Source of the DNA: Caulochytrium protostelioides | Taxonomy: Eukaryota; Chytridiomycota; Caulochytriomycetes; Caulochytriales; Caulochytriaceae | Length of the DNA stretch: 64,000 bases | NCBI GenBank assembly: GCA_003615045.1 | Contig: ML014128.1 | Coordinates: forward strand, 62,001-126,000 | Direction: 5' to 3' | Shown: one piece after another, positions 40,633 through 50,870 of the stretch | How the letters are laid out: every line of letters starts with the position of its first letter | Position numbering within the stretch: position 1 is the first letter of the stretch | Program-made: the position numbers and the translations under genes | The notes under the pieces: generated by a model | What the model was told of the DNA's origin: nothing | The model's input: only the letters and a program-made list of their open reading frames with translations | Databases searched by the model: none

Positions 40633-42153
40633 TCACGGAGAGGGGTCGGCGACAACAAGATTGGTTGCCCGAGCCAACGATTGTTTATAGGAAAACTGCT
40701 GCCACTGGCTGAATATCACGCCGAGGGTGCCAAGCACGACGAGGCCGCCTCCCCAGCCATGCGCCGGCGTGATGGGATGGTGGAAAAGCACAAGCGAGAT
40801 GACGAGACTGGCGAACTTGCGCACGGTGAGGATCATGTTCACATGGACCGAGGCGAGCATCCCGTTCAGCTGCGCCACGCCCGCGATGCATACATACTGC
40901 GTCACCACATTGACCACCATCGCGATCCATAGGGGTGGGATCGGCGAGGCGTGCCGTGGGGGAAGCAGGTCCAAGATCATCGGTCGGCCTGGAAGGCGGG
41001 ACACGGCCGCGCCGGCGAGGCCTGCCTGGCCCCGGATGGCCAGGGCGTGCATCTCGACCCACTTGGCGCGGATATCATGGCGCAGCAGCCAGAAAAGCGG
41101 CAGCGCGAGCGCATGGGTGGAAAAGAGCGCTTCGGTCCACGGCGTCGCGTACCGCTGGTATGTGCGCTCCTGCAGTGTGCCGAGAACGGCCGTCACCCCG
41201 AGAGACGCGAGCATCAAGCCGACGCCGATCGCAAACGAGACGAGGCTCTCGCCCTCGCTCGTGGACTCGGCGAGTGCGTCGCGAGCCTGATGCGACGACG
41301 TCGATTGGGTCGCGATGGTAAAGACCACCACGCCCAGCGTGAGGACCAGCACCGAGCCGATGTGGGCGGGGGCATAGCGCCGCTTCATCCAGAGGCGGCC
41401 GACGACCATACTGCCAAGGACGTTGCCACATCGGAACACGATTTGCAGCGGCACACTCACCTGGAAGCTCATGGCGAGGTTGTTGAGCACGGTTGTGAGC
41501 CAGAACAGACCCACGATGAGCAGACTCGTCGGAAGCGGCACCGTCGGCGGCCGCCAGCGCGGCAGGCCGCCGTTCTTGGGCCACACCAGCTGGGCGGGCA
41601 GGCTCAAGAGCGTGATGGCGACGAACTGGAGCCACGTCATCAGGTTGCCGGAGTGCGGGAACTGGCGCGTGACGGCTTCCAGCGTATAGACGTTCGAGCA
41701 GCACCCGGCCGCGATGTTGTGCAGCGCGAGCACGAGCGGGAGGCTGAGGGGCACGAGGGTGGCGACCACGTGGCGCGCGCTGGTCGGCGCTGCCGCCGCT
41801 GCCGCCGCCGCCGCAGCGTCGAAGCCTTTGATGGGGGGGTGCGCCTGCGGCGTCTGCCGATCTCTCGAGTCCCGACGGGCGCCGGTCTCGGTCCCGGTCG
41901 CGCCGTGGACTCGCCCCGCGACGGCCGTCCGCATCGTCATGCTGACCGCGCCATTCGGTGGTGGGTCGACGTCGTCGTGGACGTGGACGTGGCCGCGGTG
42001 AGGGTGGCGGCGGCCCTGGGCGATGCGGCCATGGCGGCGACGGGCGTGTGGCGAGCGTGCGCGGACCGACGATGGCGGTGACGACGGCCCGTGCAGGTGC
42101 AGCTGGAGCCCCGTGACGGCGGCGAGTGACGCTCGGTCCAGGTAGGCCATCAT
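40633..42153 (-). CDS. YEA4: YEA4/SLC35B4-like UDP-sugar (UDP-GlcNAc) transporter
   Basis: Yea4 is an ER UDP-N-acetylglucosamine transporter that supports chitin synthesis; SLC35B4 is its animal relative (UDP-xylose/UDP-GlcNAc). The 506-residue product has about ten hydrophobic segments. Family signatures include GCCSNVYTLEAVTRQFPHSG in the first loop, LNNLAMSFQVSVPLQIVFRCGN, LGTLQERTYQRYATPW, and the C-terminal NGMLASVHVNMILTVRKFASL followed by LVLFHHPITPAHGWG. The first 120 or so residues are His/Arg/Ala-rich and have no counterpart, so translation may begin downstream, for example at the MTMR methionine near residue 71; I keep 42153, the first ATG of the frame. It is divergent from ARP10. 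Substrate is inferred from subfamily only. Confidence 0.92.
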   Translation of the reverse strand: MMAYLDRASLAAVTGLQLHLHGPSSPPSSVRARSPHARRRHGRIAQGRRHPHRGHVHVHDDVDPPPNGAVSMTMRTAVAGRVHGATGTETGARRDSRDRQTPQAHPPIKGFDAAAAAAAAAAPTSARHVVATLVPLSLPLVLALHNIAAGCCSNVYTLEAVTRQFPHSGNLMTWLQFVAITLLSLPAQLVWPKNGGLPRWRPPTVPLPTSLLIVGLFWLTTVLNNLAMSFQVSVPLQIVFRCGNVLGSMVVGRLWMKRRYAPAHIGSVLVLTLGVVVFTIATQSTSSHQARDALAESTSEGESLVSFAIGVGLMLASLGVTAVLGTLQERTYQRYATPWTEALFSTHALALPLFWLLRHDIRAKWVEMHALAIRGQAGLAGAAVSRLPGRPMILDLLPPRHASPIPPLWIAMVVNVVTQYVCIAGVAQLNGMLASVHVNMILTVRKFASLVISLVLFHHPITPAHGWGGGLVVLGTLGVIFSQWQQFSYKQSLARATNLVVADPSP

Positions 42154-43011
42154 GAATCGCTGAAGCGAGACGTGGTGGGAACCGCGGGCATCGCTGCGAT
42201 CTGTACGGGTCCGGTTCCAGCCGATCTCGGGAGTGTTTGGATGGCTGGAAGAAGGATCGAACGCCGATCAAAAAAGGGACAGAGCGAGGTGGCCGCTGAA
42301 AACGGACACTCGACACCGTGGCGGTCGTACCATACCGCTTCTTTGGTCGTGACCGAGCGATCGGCACCCTTGCCGATCTTGCGCCATAACTCCGCTTGTC
42401 TGCCTGTTCACCGCCATCAGCGATTTCGATCCTTCGAGGATGGGGCCCGCGTGGGGGTTCCACCTCGATGCCACTGGGCTTGGGAAGCGCGCCCGGGAGG
42501 CGGCCGTCGGGCCCCTCTCCAGATGCGATCGACGGCGACCCCCGTATGGCCATCGCGGTCGCGGGTGTCGCCGTCAGCGGGTGTCGCCGTCGATGCTCCC
42601 GCAATCGACAAAATCGACTGAATCCACCGAATTTCGGGAGTCGTCGGTGACCGTCAAAAACTGCGCGGATCGGTGGCGTTTCGACGCCTCGGCCCGTCAC
42701 TGCCGGACCACGGCCTCGGCGACGGCCAAGCGCCGCCCCGCGCTCATGGCTCCCACGCCGTCGACACCGCTGCCGCGACGACGGCCTCCGCTCTTTCGGA
42801 GTCCGCCCGTCACTCCGCGTCTGCCCGAAGCGGCCACCAGGTGTGCTGCGCGCCCGCCGCTACGTGTTCCAGGTCGTGGAGCACGTGGCCGCCGCTGTCG
42901 AGGAGGACACCTACCCCGTTTCGCGACGGCGCCACGATCCCTGGGCCGAGCCCATGCCATGCGCCGACGCCGTGCCTGCACCGCTGACTCGCTGCCGGCT
43001 GAACGCGCCTC
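42154..43011. other. Divergent promoter region between YEA4-like and ARP10
   Basis: An 858-base spacer between two divergent start codons. Both strands carry accidental frames of Arg/Ser/Pro-rich composition. I see no recognisable gene and no clear TATA element. Confidence 0.5.
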
Positions 43012-44955
43012 ATGAGCGGTGATCGGCCGCCCAGCGCCGCGATGGCCGACGCGTCGGCGCCGTCACCCGCGCCCGGGCGGCCCGCCGCCGCGACCGTCGG
43101 CCGCCACGCCTCCCTCGACCCGCTGACCACCTCCGCCGCGCTGGCGCGGTCGCGTTATGCCGTCGCCTCCCCCATCAGCGCCGGCGCCTACCGTCGCCAC
43201 GCGCCGGCCCTGACGACGTCCACGACGCCGACGTCCGCGACCGCGGCGGCCGCCATGGCCTCGGCGGGGGCGGCGCCTGGCGCGGTCGACGCCGTCGTGC
43301 TGGACATCGGGTCGGTCATGACGCGCTGCGGGTTCGCGGGCGAAGCGCGGCCGCGCGCCGTGGTGCCCCACGGACGGCCCGCGAGTCTCGTGCGGCCGCC
43401 GGCCGCCGCTGCGCTCCACGATGTCGTGGGCGCCCACGCCTTCGGGCCGTGGTGGTCCCTGGACGGCGTCGGCGACGCCGACGCCGCCGCGCTCGAAGCC
43501 GTCGTGACGCATCATCTGGCCGCCATCTATACGCAGTACTTGCTCATCGACCCCTCGCAACGCCCCGTCGTGCTCGTCGAGCCGGCGCTGATGCCGGTGC
43601 CCGTCAAGACGATGCTGGTGCGCGTGCTGCTGACGGTCTTCCGGGTGCCCGCCGTGACACCCGTGCCCGCGGCCCTAATGGGCTTGCTGACGACCGGCCG
43701 GCCCGAAGGTCTGGTCGTCGACTGCGGCTATCTCGAGGCCACGATCGTACCGATTGTCGACCACCGAGCGCTCATGGCCCACACCGTGTCAGTCCCCTGC
43801 GCCGGCGCCACCGTCACGCGTCAGCTGCAGCGCGAAGTCATGCGCTCGGGTGAACTCGAATATGACGATGACGATGACGATGACGGCGACGGCGGCGACG
43901 ATGGCGACAGCGAAAAAAACGTAGGGACGCCACGGCCGTCACGGGGGCCTGTGACGCAGGACGCGGTCGACGCCGTCGCGTCCTTCTGGTGGGAGGACCT
44001 TAAGTGCCAGGTCTGCACGGTCGCGCCGCAGCCGATGGCGCCGCCGCCCGACCGGACGCCGCCGCTGCCCGTCGCCGTCTCGACGCGGGGGTCCGCCCGC
44101 CACCGCGCGGGTCCGGCCTCGGCCGCAACGTCAGACGCCCGCTCGCCGTCCTTTGTCTCGGCGCCGTCCACAGGGCCGCTGGCCGACACGGCCGCCTGGT
44201 ACGGCTCGGGCGTCGGCCCGGGCGCCGGCTCCGGCGCCGGCTCCGGCGCCGGCTCCAGCGCCGGCGAGTTCCGCGACGCCCAGACCCTCTTGGACGCGGA
44301 CGTCGCCGCCGCCGCGGCCGAGATCGACGTCGTTGCAGCGGCCGATCGCGATGTCGATGCCGCGTTGTTGGTGACGCCGGATCCGCTCGGCGACGTCGCG
44401 TCCGGCGATGACGCGACGTCGCCCGTGGCCACGGCGCTGTCCGCGCGGCTGGCGATTCCGTGGCCCGCCGCGGTCCGCGACGGACGGGGCGGACGCCGCC
44501 GCTCCGGCCGCGGCGGCGGCGGCGCGACGCTGCTGCTGCCGGTCGAGGCGGGCGTCCGCGCCGCCGAGTCGCTCTTCCGGCCCGCGGACGGCGACGGCGC
44601 CATCGCCGACGAGCCGTGGGAGCGCCAGGGCCTCGTGGATGCGATCGCGGCATGCCTCGCGGGACTGCCGGTCGATGTGCGCGCCGCCGTGGCGCCGCAC
44701 GTGGTGGTGATGGGCGGCACGGGCGCCCTGCGCGGGCTGCGCTCTCGGCTCGCGCGCGCGTTCGAGGCCGCGGGCGCGCCGCCGAGCCGCGTGGCGCTCG
44801 CGCCGGCGCGGTTTGCCCCCGACAACGCGGCCTGGATCGGGGCGAGCCTGGCGACGGCGCTCCGGCTGCCCTTCCCGGCCATCGAGCGCGACCGCTTTCT
44901 GGCCGGGGCGCCGTCGGCCGCGGTGCCCGACTGGACCTACCTCGCGCCTGTCTAA
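43012..44955 (+). CDS. ARP10: ARP10/ACTR10-like actin-related protein (dynactin pointed-end subunit)
   Basis: Arp10 (Arp11, ACTR10) caps the pointed end of the Arp1 filament in dynactin, the adaptor of cytoplasmic dynein. The actin fold begins at about residue 92 with AVVLDIGSVMTRCGFAGEARPRAVVP, which matches the Arp10 form rather than actin. It continues through YTQYLLIDPSQRPVVLVEPAL, LLTVFRVPAVTPVPAALMGLL, the VVDCGY box (phosphate-2 region) and C-terminal VVVMGGTGALRGLRSRL ... DNAAWIGASLATAL, ending in VPDWTYLAPV. A long insertion (about 283-480) contains an Asp run and GAGSGAGSG-type repeats where actin has subdomain 3/4 loops; this explains 647 residues against about 417 in human. The first 90 residues are low complexity, so the start may also be at 43042 or 43255. 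It converges on the uS5m gene. Confidence 0.85.
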   Translation: MSGDRPPSAAMADASAPSPAPGRPAAATVGRHASLDPLTTSAALARSRYAVASPISAGAYRRHAPALTTSTTPTSATAAAAMASAGAAPGAVDAVVLDIGSVMTRCGFAGEARPRAVVPHGRPASLVRPPAAAALHDVVGAHAFGPWWSLDGVGDADAAALEAVVTHHLAAIYTQYLLIDPSQRPVVLVEPALMPVPVKTMLVRVLLTVFRVPAVTPVPAALMGLLTTGRPEGLVVDCGYLEATIVPIVDHRALMAHTVSVPCAGATVTRQLQREVMRSGELEYDDDDDDDGDGGDDGDSEKNVGTPRPSRGPVTQDAVDAVASFWWEDLKCQVCTVAPQPMAPPPDRTPPLPVAVSTRGSARHRAGPASAATSDARSPSFVSAPSTGPLADTAAWYGSGVGPGAGSGAGSGAGSSAGEFRDAQTLLDADVAAAAAEIDVVAAADRDVDAALLVTPDPLGDVASGDDATSPVATALSARLAIPWPAAVRDGRGGRRRSGRGGGGATLLLPVEAGVRAAESLFRPADGDGAIADEPWERQGLVDAIAACLAGLPVDVRAAVAPHVVVMGGTGALRGLRSRLARAFEAAGAPPSRVALAPARFAPDNAAWIGASLATALRLPFPAIERDRFLAGAPSAAVPDWTYLAPV

Positions 44956-45168
44956 ACGCGGTCCATGCCGCATGGATCAATTCACATAGAGAAAAAGAGA
45001 GCGAGAAAATGGACAAGTCAACGCGCCGCGCCGTTGCGCCACGCGGGAGCAACAACCACGACGGGATGAGGCAGTGGATGGAGAGCGATGCCGGGGAGGC
45101 CTGCGGCACACGCGGAGACTACGAGCAGACCAACGAGCCTACGCGAGCCTACGCGAGAGCCAGGGAGG

Positions 45169-46071
45169 CTACAACAGATGGGCTCGGTGAGGCACGTCCG
45201 TGCCGGTGCGGCCGAAGTAGCGCATACTGACGTCGGCGACCTTCTTGCCGCGCTGGCGCGCGAGGGTCTGTGGGTGCTTCTGGTACGTGAACGCGGCGAA
45301 CGTGGCCTTGACGACGTTCATGCGGTTGGTCGAGCCCATGACCTTGCCGGCCAGATCGTTGATGCCGCACAGCGTGCAGATCTCGGAAATGACGTGGTTG
45401 ACCGAGAGGCCGTACCCGGCCGCCTTCGGCGCGAGCATCAGCCGGGTGTTCTGGAACTTGTAGTCGATGTCGCCGAAGAGCGTGCGGCTCTCGAAGCGGT
45501 CGACGTAGACGAGATTCTTGCGGGCACGGCGCTCGGCCTTCTGGATCGCGCTGAGGATGTCGCTGGCGCGGCCTTCGCCCCAGCCGATGGTGCCGTTGCC
45601 GTCGCCGACGGCCACGAGCGCCGAGGTCGATCGGATCTTGCCGCCGGAGGTCACGCGGGCCACTTGGCGCACCGACAACGTGCGCGTCTGCAGACTCCGC
45701 TCCCAGTTCTGGGAGCCCCGGACGCCCGGCACGACCGCGCCTTCGGTCCGGGGCTCCGGCGCCTGCGGCTCTGCCTTCAGAAAGTCGGTCTTGCCCTTCC
45801 GCTGGGGTGGCGAGGACGACGCGGCCGGAGGCCGGTTAGCCACGGCGGCTCGGAAGGCGTCCGCGAGGCCGTCCCCCGAGACCGCCGACGCGGGGGCCGG
45901 GGACGTGGTACTCATCCACACGGGCGCCAGGACACGTGCGGATCGGCACGGCGCCAGGGCGGCGTGGGCGGACCAGGGGGCGGCGTAGGCGCCGAGGCCC
46001 ATGCGGCGGGCCGCGAGGCCCGCGGCGGCGCCGGCGGCGCCGTGGGCAACGCCCAGCAGACGGGTGGCCAT
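45169..46071 (-). CDS. MRPS5: Mitochondrial small-subunit ribosomal protein uS5m
   Basis: uS5m is a core component of the mitochondrial 37S subunit, lining the mRNA entry site. In the 300-residue product the S5 double-stranded-RNA-binding fold is at about 131-195 (RQVARVTSGGKIRSTSALVAVGDG, GTIGWGEGRASDI) and the C-terminal S5 domain at about 205-275 (MLAPKAAGYGLSVNHVISEI, KVMGSTNRMNVVKATFAAF). The first 50-60 residues are Ala/Arg-rich with no acidic residues, as in a mitochondrial targeting presequence. The start at 46071 places that presequence directly at the N terminus; the frame is open for another 101 codons upstream, but they are Ser/Pro-rich and unconserved. Bacterial S5 is about 166 residues, so the extra length is at the N terminus. 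Confidence 0.95.
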   Translation of the reverse strand: MATRLLGVAHGAAGAAAGLAARRMGLGAYAAPWSAHAALAPCRSARVLAPVWMSTTSPAPASAVSGDGLADAFRAAVANRPPAASSSPPQRKGKTDFLKAEPQAPEPRTEGAVVPGVRGSQNWERSLQTRTLSVRQVARVTSGGKIRSTSALVAVGDGNGTIGWGEGRASDILSAIQKAERRARKNLVYVDRFESRTLFGDIDYKFQNTRLMLAPKAAGYGLSVNHVISEICTLCGINDLAGKVMGSTNRMNVVKATFAAFTYQKHPQTLARQRGKKVADVSMRYFGRTGTDVPHRAHLL

Positions 46072-47764
46072 GCGGGTCTGCGGGGGGGAAGTATGACAGC
46101 AGAAGCGCGGGAAGCGCAACGAGAGGCGAGAGGCACGGTCGCACACGTGCGCTAACCCCGACGGGCGGGCGGGCGGCGGCGGCGGCGGCGGCGGCGGCGA
46201 CAATGACAGTGACGACGGCGGCCACGGGGCAGACGGGGTCTCGCCGAGAGAGAGAGAGGGAGACCAAGCGTACAGCGTCTCGGCGTGGGCAGTCGCAGGC
46301 CACGCAGGAGACCTCGGAGGTGGGATCAGCACGAGCGCGCTGGATGGCCGGGTGGGGCGGTCTTCGAGCCGCACGCGCGACGCGGCTCGTGCGGCGATTC
46401 CACAGGACCGCGCCGCGCACGGCGGGGGAGGTCATGCATCGGCCACGTGCAGCCGTGAAGTGCGGGAGCGACTGCGTGGGAAGCGCGGTCGACGTCCTGC
46501 GGATCCGCGCGACGACTGCCGGTCGCCGTTGCGGCCGCCGTCCATACTCGCTGACCCGCGCCGTCTGGGCCGCGGCCGCGGCCGCCACCGCCGTCACGCC
46601 CGCCGCCGCCGCCGCCGTCGGAGTGCGCCGCCGCCCCCCGCGGTGGCTTGGCACGAGAGCTCCCTATCGGCACATCGCCAACGTACTTCCGCTGACGAGG
46701 GTCCTCGGCGGCCCCGCTGGCGCCTTCCCACCACTCTCACGAAGCAAGCGAGATCATCATCGGAGGAGCCAGCCCGACGCGACCAACGACGCAGATAAAC
46801 CCGTGTTCAACAAGCATCGTCCAGCGCTATCGGTATCAGCACTGTCTTTGCCCTGCTGGGTGTTGGTTCTTGGGATCAAGGCCGCCGCCCTGTAGCTGAC
46901 AAAGACCACGGTGCTCCGAGGCTCCCGTCAGTGGCGCGACACCCGCGCTATCACGATGGTGGATGGTCGATGGTCGATGGTCGATGATCGATGGTCGATG
47001 ATCGATGGTCGACTCTGCTTGAGATGAGAGGAATTTGAGACCTCCCGCCATGAGCTGTCCTTGATGGCGGACGCTGCGAGAGGCTCCTTCGCTCGGTGAT
47101 GGGGACGGGCATGGCGCCACCGCCGCCGCCCGCGGGCCGTAGCGCCGCCGCATGCCCGACGGTGGGCCCGATGGTGCAGCTACGCCTTTCGCCGCCTTTC
47201 GGGCTGATGAGCCTTGCGGCGGCGACCGTCGCGGTGATGGCGGGCGGGCGGGCGTGCCACGTGCGCCTCGTGGATCGCGGCGTCCGGGACCACTCGCAGG
47301 CATCGCGCATGCGACGCCCTGCCGATCGGGCGTCGACCGGACGCCCGTGGTTTTCGCGCGATCCGACGTGCCGGACGCGCTCTCCGATCGTCCGAACGCC
47401 GCCGGCGGCCGTCCGGCACCGGCCGTCCCGCCGGGGATCGTCGACGGCCGCCCGGACAGCGACGCCGCCGCGGACCGACGGACGGCGACGTGCAGATCGG
47501 ACGCTCCCCTGGCCAGCAACGCGAAAACTATTGTCCTCTGCGTGGCCTTCATTAGGGCTGCACCGCACCGCACCGCACCGCGATCGGCCCGCCGCGCGCC
47601 ACCGCTCGTTCGCAATCACTGGCGTGGCTCAGACCCCTCCGCGCGCGCGCGCGTCAAGAACCCCCTCGCGTCGCGACCCTGGATCCCGTCGACCCGGGAA
47701 ACCCCGCGACACCGCCACGCGGAGACGTGGACATCTTCTCTTCTCCCCGCTTCATGCCAAGCCG
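46072..47764. other. Divergent intergenic region with short tandem repeats
   Basis: A 1.7 kb spacer between the divergent uS5m and KIAA0930-like genes. It contains a GATGGTC-type tandem repeat (46955-47012) and a short CACCG run near 47563-47581. The plus frame leading into the KIAA0930-like gene is open from 47096, but that part is Arg/Pro/Ala-rich without conservation. I see no other gene. Confidence 0.5.
46955..47012. repeat. Short tandem repeat, unit GATGGTC and variants
   Basis: About eight copies of a 7-base unit GATGGTC (variant GATGATC) run head to tail. The array is non-coding and is likely to be length-variable. Confidence 0.85.
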
Positions 47765-49780
47765 ATGCGCAACCTGAAGCGCGTGATCCGCCGGCTGCTG
47801 GTCGAGAAGCTGACCGGGCCGGGCCGCGGCGTCGCCCCGGGCAGTGCCACCCCAGGCGGCGGCGGCGGCGGCGGCGGCAGCAGCAGCAACAGCGGCAGCA
47901 GCCATGATCTCCATGCGCCGTCCAGCCGCAGCGGCGGCGGCGGCGGCGGCTCCATCGGCGCGACGGGCGGCGCCGAGAGCGCCGCGTCCGGGTCACCGTC
48001 GTCGCTCGGCAGCGAGTGGGTCAGCGTCGACGACACCCGCGGCGGAGCGGCCGCCGGCGGGATCGGCCTGCGCGGCGACGCCGACGACCCGCGGTGGCGC
48101 GCGCTGTTTATCGAGTACTTTCTCGAGAGCCCGGCGGCGGCCGAGCACGACGACCTGCTGTTCTTTGTGCGCCGGACGCGCCCGACGCCGGCGAACGGCG
48201 CCGCCGCCGCGCCGAAGCGCGCCGCCGGCCACGCTCGGCCGCGGGCGCCGAGCAAGCCCCGCGGCAGTCTCGCAGGCGGCGCCGGCGAGCGCAGCGACGA
48301 CGCCCCATTCTTTCTGCGCCGCAAGCAGGGCGCCGTGCTGCCCGTGCTCTCGGAGCCGGTCTGCTGGAAGCAGACCTTCTTTCTCAACATGATTGTCCAG
48401 CTGCCGTGCACCCTCACCGTCGCCGTCTGCCGCCGCAGCGCCGCGCCAGCCGCCACGTCGGCGACAGCGGCGGCGGGCCAGCCGTCGTCAGCGTCGTCGG
48501 CGACGTCGTCTGGCCGAATGGGCCGATCGGCGTCGCAGAGCCATCTGCCGCGGGCAGGCCGGTCGCCGTCGCGGAGTCCGGCCGGCGGCGGCGGTGGTCC
48601 GACCTCGCCGCGGCCCAAGGCACGGATGCGTGCCGTGAAACGCATCACCAAGAAGGTCTACACGCAGCCATACAAGAGCCGCATGGACAAGGACGGCATG
48701 ATGAACGAGATCTCGTTTCCGCTGATGTACTATACCGTCAACGACTACGACAACCGCACGCTGCACCTGCCGATCGCATCGAGACATTACCTGTGTGTCG
48801 AGCTGGCCGTCAACTTGCCGCGCGACGAGCCGGCGCATCCGACGCATCTGCCCGAGCTCGGCGACCTCGGGGCGTGGCTGCCCCCGGGCGACCGCGGGGC
48901 CGGCGCCGGCCCCACAGTTTCTTCGCCGCTGGAGTCTGACCACCATGTGCCGGTCGAAGTCGACGACTCCCCGTTCCCAGTTCCATCGAGTCATACCAAG
49001 ATCGTCCTTTTCCAAGGCGCCGTCCCCTACAGCGCGCTGCTGGACATCTTCCACCAAAAGTCCGCCAACGGGCTCAGCCATCCGACGAAGCACGCGCCCT
49101 TCCCGTCCCCCGACCCGCATCTGGCGGGCGCCGAGGACGAGAAAACCGAGTACATTATGATGCGCGGGCCCCACGGGAAGGGCCAGTGCCAGGTCGCCAT
49201 TACCGAAACGACGCCGGACGCCATGACCGCGGACACCAGCAGCAGCAGCGGCGGCGGCGGCGGCGGCGGCGCGGGGACGTCGCGGGGTCCGGCGCCCGTG
49301 ACGGACGCGTCTGACATGGACACCGACGCCAACGCCGGCGGCAATGGCGGCGGCGGCGGGAGCAGCGACGGCGGCAGCTCGCTGAGCGAGATCGCGCGGC
49401 GTCCGACGATCGTCTCGCGGCTGCGCACGTTCGGCACGAGCCTGCAGAAACAGCTGGCGCCGTCGCCGTCGGCCAGCGGCGTCGGCGCGGCGCCGGCGGC
49501 GAGCAGCGAAACGCCCGGCGGGCTCGCGTGGCTCGTGTCCGGCGCCTGGGGCGCGTCCGAGACCGGACTCGGCGCCGAGACTGCGGCGGCGGCCGCCACG
49601 GCCACGGCGGCTCCGTTCGGGTCGTCGACGCACCCGACGCTGCGGTGCTCCATCACCTATGTCAATATGCCGTGGCAGCGCATCGCGACCGACCTGATGG
49701 AGACGGTGCGGCTCGAAGTCGTGCAGGCGCAAGCGCAGGCCCAGGCACAAGCACAAGCACATGCGCATACCCCAGTCTAA
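47765..49780 (+). CDS. KIAA0930 homologue (DUF2045 family), function unknown
   Basis: The 671-residue product matches the uncharacterised animal protein KIAA0930 block by block: WRALFIEYFLESPAAAEHDDLLFFVRR (about 111-137), CWKQTFFLNMIVQLPCTLTVAVC (200-222), KDGMMNEISFPLMYYTVNDYDN (309-330) with LCVELAVNL (343-351), TKIVLFQGAVPYSALLDIF (411-429), EYIMMRGPHGKGQCQVAI (462-479), and a final ITYVNMPWQRIATDLMETVR. Gly/Ser-rich linkers separate the blocks. The tail is an AQ dipeptide repeat ending AHAHTPV. No signal peptide, membrane helix or catalytic motif is seen, and the molecular function of the family is not known to me. The start at 47765 (MRNLKRVIRRLL) is preferred; upstream in-frame codons are unconserved. 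The animal protein is about 404 residues. Confidence 0.85.
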   Translation: MRNLKRVIRRLLVEKLTGPGRGVAPGSATPGGGGGGGGSSSNSGSSHDLHAPSSRSGGGGGGSIGATGGAESAASGSPSSLGSEWVSVDDTRGGAAAGGIGLRGDADDPRWRALFIEYFLESPAAAEHDDLLFFVRRTRPTPANGAAAAPKRAAGHARPRAPSKPRGSLAGGAGERSDDAPFFLRRKQGAVLPVLSEPVCWKQTFFLNMIVQLPCTLTVAVCRRSAAPAATSATAAAGQPSSASSATSSGRMGRSASQSHLPRAGRSPSRSPAGGGGGPTSPRPKARMRAVKRITKKVYTQPYKSRMDKDGMMNEISFPLMYYTVNDYDNRTLHLPIASRHYLCVELAVNLPRDEPAHPTHLPELGDLGAWLPPGDRGAGAGPTVSSPLESDHHVPVEVDDSPFPVPSSHTKIVLFQGAVPYSALLDIFHQKSANGLSHPTKHAPFPSPDPHLAGAEDEKTEYIMMRGPHGKGQCQVAITETTPDAMTADTSSSSGGGGGGGAGTSRGPAPVTDASDMDTDANAGGNGGGGGSSDGGSSLSEIARRPTIVSRLRTFGTSLQKQLAPSPSASGVGAAPAASSETPGGLAWLVSGAWGASETGLGAETAAAAATATAAPFGSSTHPTLRCSITYVNMPWQRIATDLMETVRLEVVQAQAQAQAQAQAHAHTPV

Positions 49781-50618
49781 AGCGCACGACCCGAACCCTG
49801 GATGACCGCCGCTGGGGCAGGTATTGCGACGCTTTTCATTTTCGACGCTGTCCTCTTCTCTGGCCGTGTGTAACCACTCTGACATCGTTTCTGCCGGATA
49901 TGGACTGCTGACTGGATGGCGGCGATGCGGGAGCAGACCCTTGCGGGCGTGTGCTGTGCAACGCCTGCCCGCCGCTGGCCGGTATCACCGCTGTTTGGAC
50001 GATGGGTCTCTCAGGCCAATGCTTATTTGTTGGTTTCTGGCCCAATTTTCATCCAATTTCATTGCGGGCCGCCGTCTGGGGTGGGCTTCGGTTTCCGGGA
50101 GGGCACGCTGGCGGTCCTCCGGTGTCAGTGTTCGCATCAGCAGGAGGATGGGCATCGGCAGGCGCGTCGGCATCAGCGCTCGCGTCGGTGGCGGGATGCC
50201 GCGATCAGAATGGGGTGGGCCGGGTGCGGTGGCGGGCGGCCCGCCGAGGCGGCTTGGCGGCCGCGGGCCGTGTGCGAGCGGACTTTTCGGCCGCCACGTC
50301 GTCGCTCACGGGCCCCCGGACGGCCAGCCAGCCGGGGGCCGGCCGCTGGCCAACGGCCCCGCGCCATTCCCGTCGCGGCTGCCGCAGCTCCCGATGCGCG
50401 CTTCGACGGCCGCGGCTCGACGCCGCGGCCGTCCACGCACCCCGTCGGTCTGGGATGGACCGTCCTCCGCGGCCCAGCCGACGCCGCGGCCGACGCCGCG
50501 GCCGACGCCGCCGAACCCCGCTCGGACGGCCGTCGCCGCCGCCCGCACCGCGCCGTCCGCAGCTGGGCGTCCGCTCGTCGGCTCTCGCTTCTCCGCTCGC
50601 CTGCGGCGTCCCGCGGCC

Positions 50619-50660
50619 CGTGTCCCATGTCCCATGTCCCGTGTCCCGTGTCCCGTGTCC
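50619..50660. repeat. Heptamer tandem repeat upstream of NSR1
   Basis: Six consecutive copies of a 7-base unit (CGTGTCC, with CATGTCC variants) in non-coding sequence about 430 bases upstream of the NSR1 start. Confidence 0.8.
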
Positions 50661-50860
50661 AGCGGACGGTGGGCGATGGGCGGCGGACGGCGGACGGCGG
50701 ACGGCGGGCCGACGAGGCAGGCGAGACATGCGGCGGCTGCAGGCGTGCGAGCCTGTCGGGAGCGACCGGACTCGAGCGGGAACGGCCTGAGCGGGGTTTC
50801 GAGGCTGCCATGGGCGGGCGGGTCCCGCGCGCCGCGGCATCGCCCTCCCCCCGGCCTTGG

Positions 50861-50870
50861 GTATATATAG
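50861..50870 (+). promoter_or_regulatory. TATA box of NSR1
   Basis: GTATATATAG is an excellent TATA match in a GC-rich context, about 230 bases upstream of the NSR1 ATG, and NSR1 is the only plausible target. The implied leader of roughly 200 bases is reasonable for a highly expressed fungal gene. Confidence 0.6.

Noticed and set aside
45936-46895. 319-residue plus frame opposite and beyond uS5m
   Set aside because: Arg-rich shadow extending into the intergenic repeat region; no domain.
47096-47764. In-frame N-terminal extension of the KIAA0930-like gene
   Set aside because: Arg/Pro/Ala-rich with no match to family members; the ATG at 47765 is closer to the conserved part.
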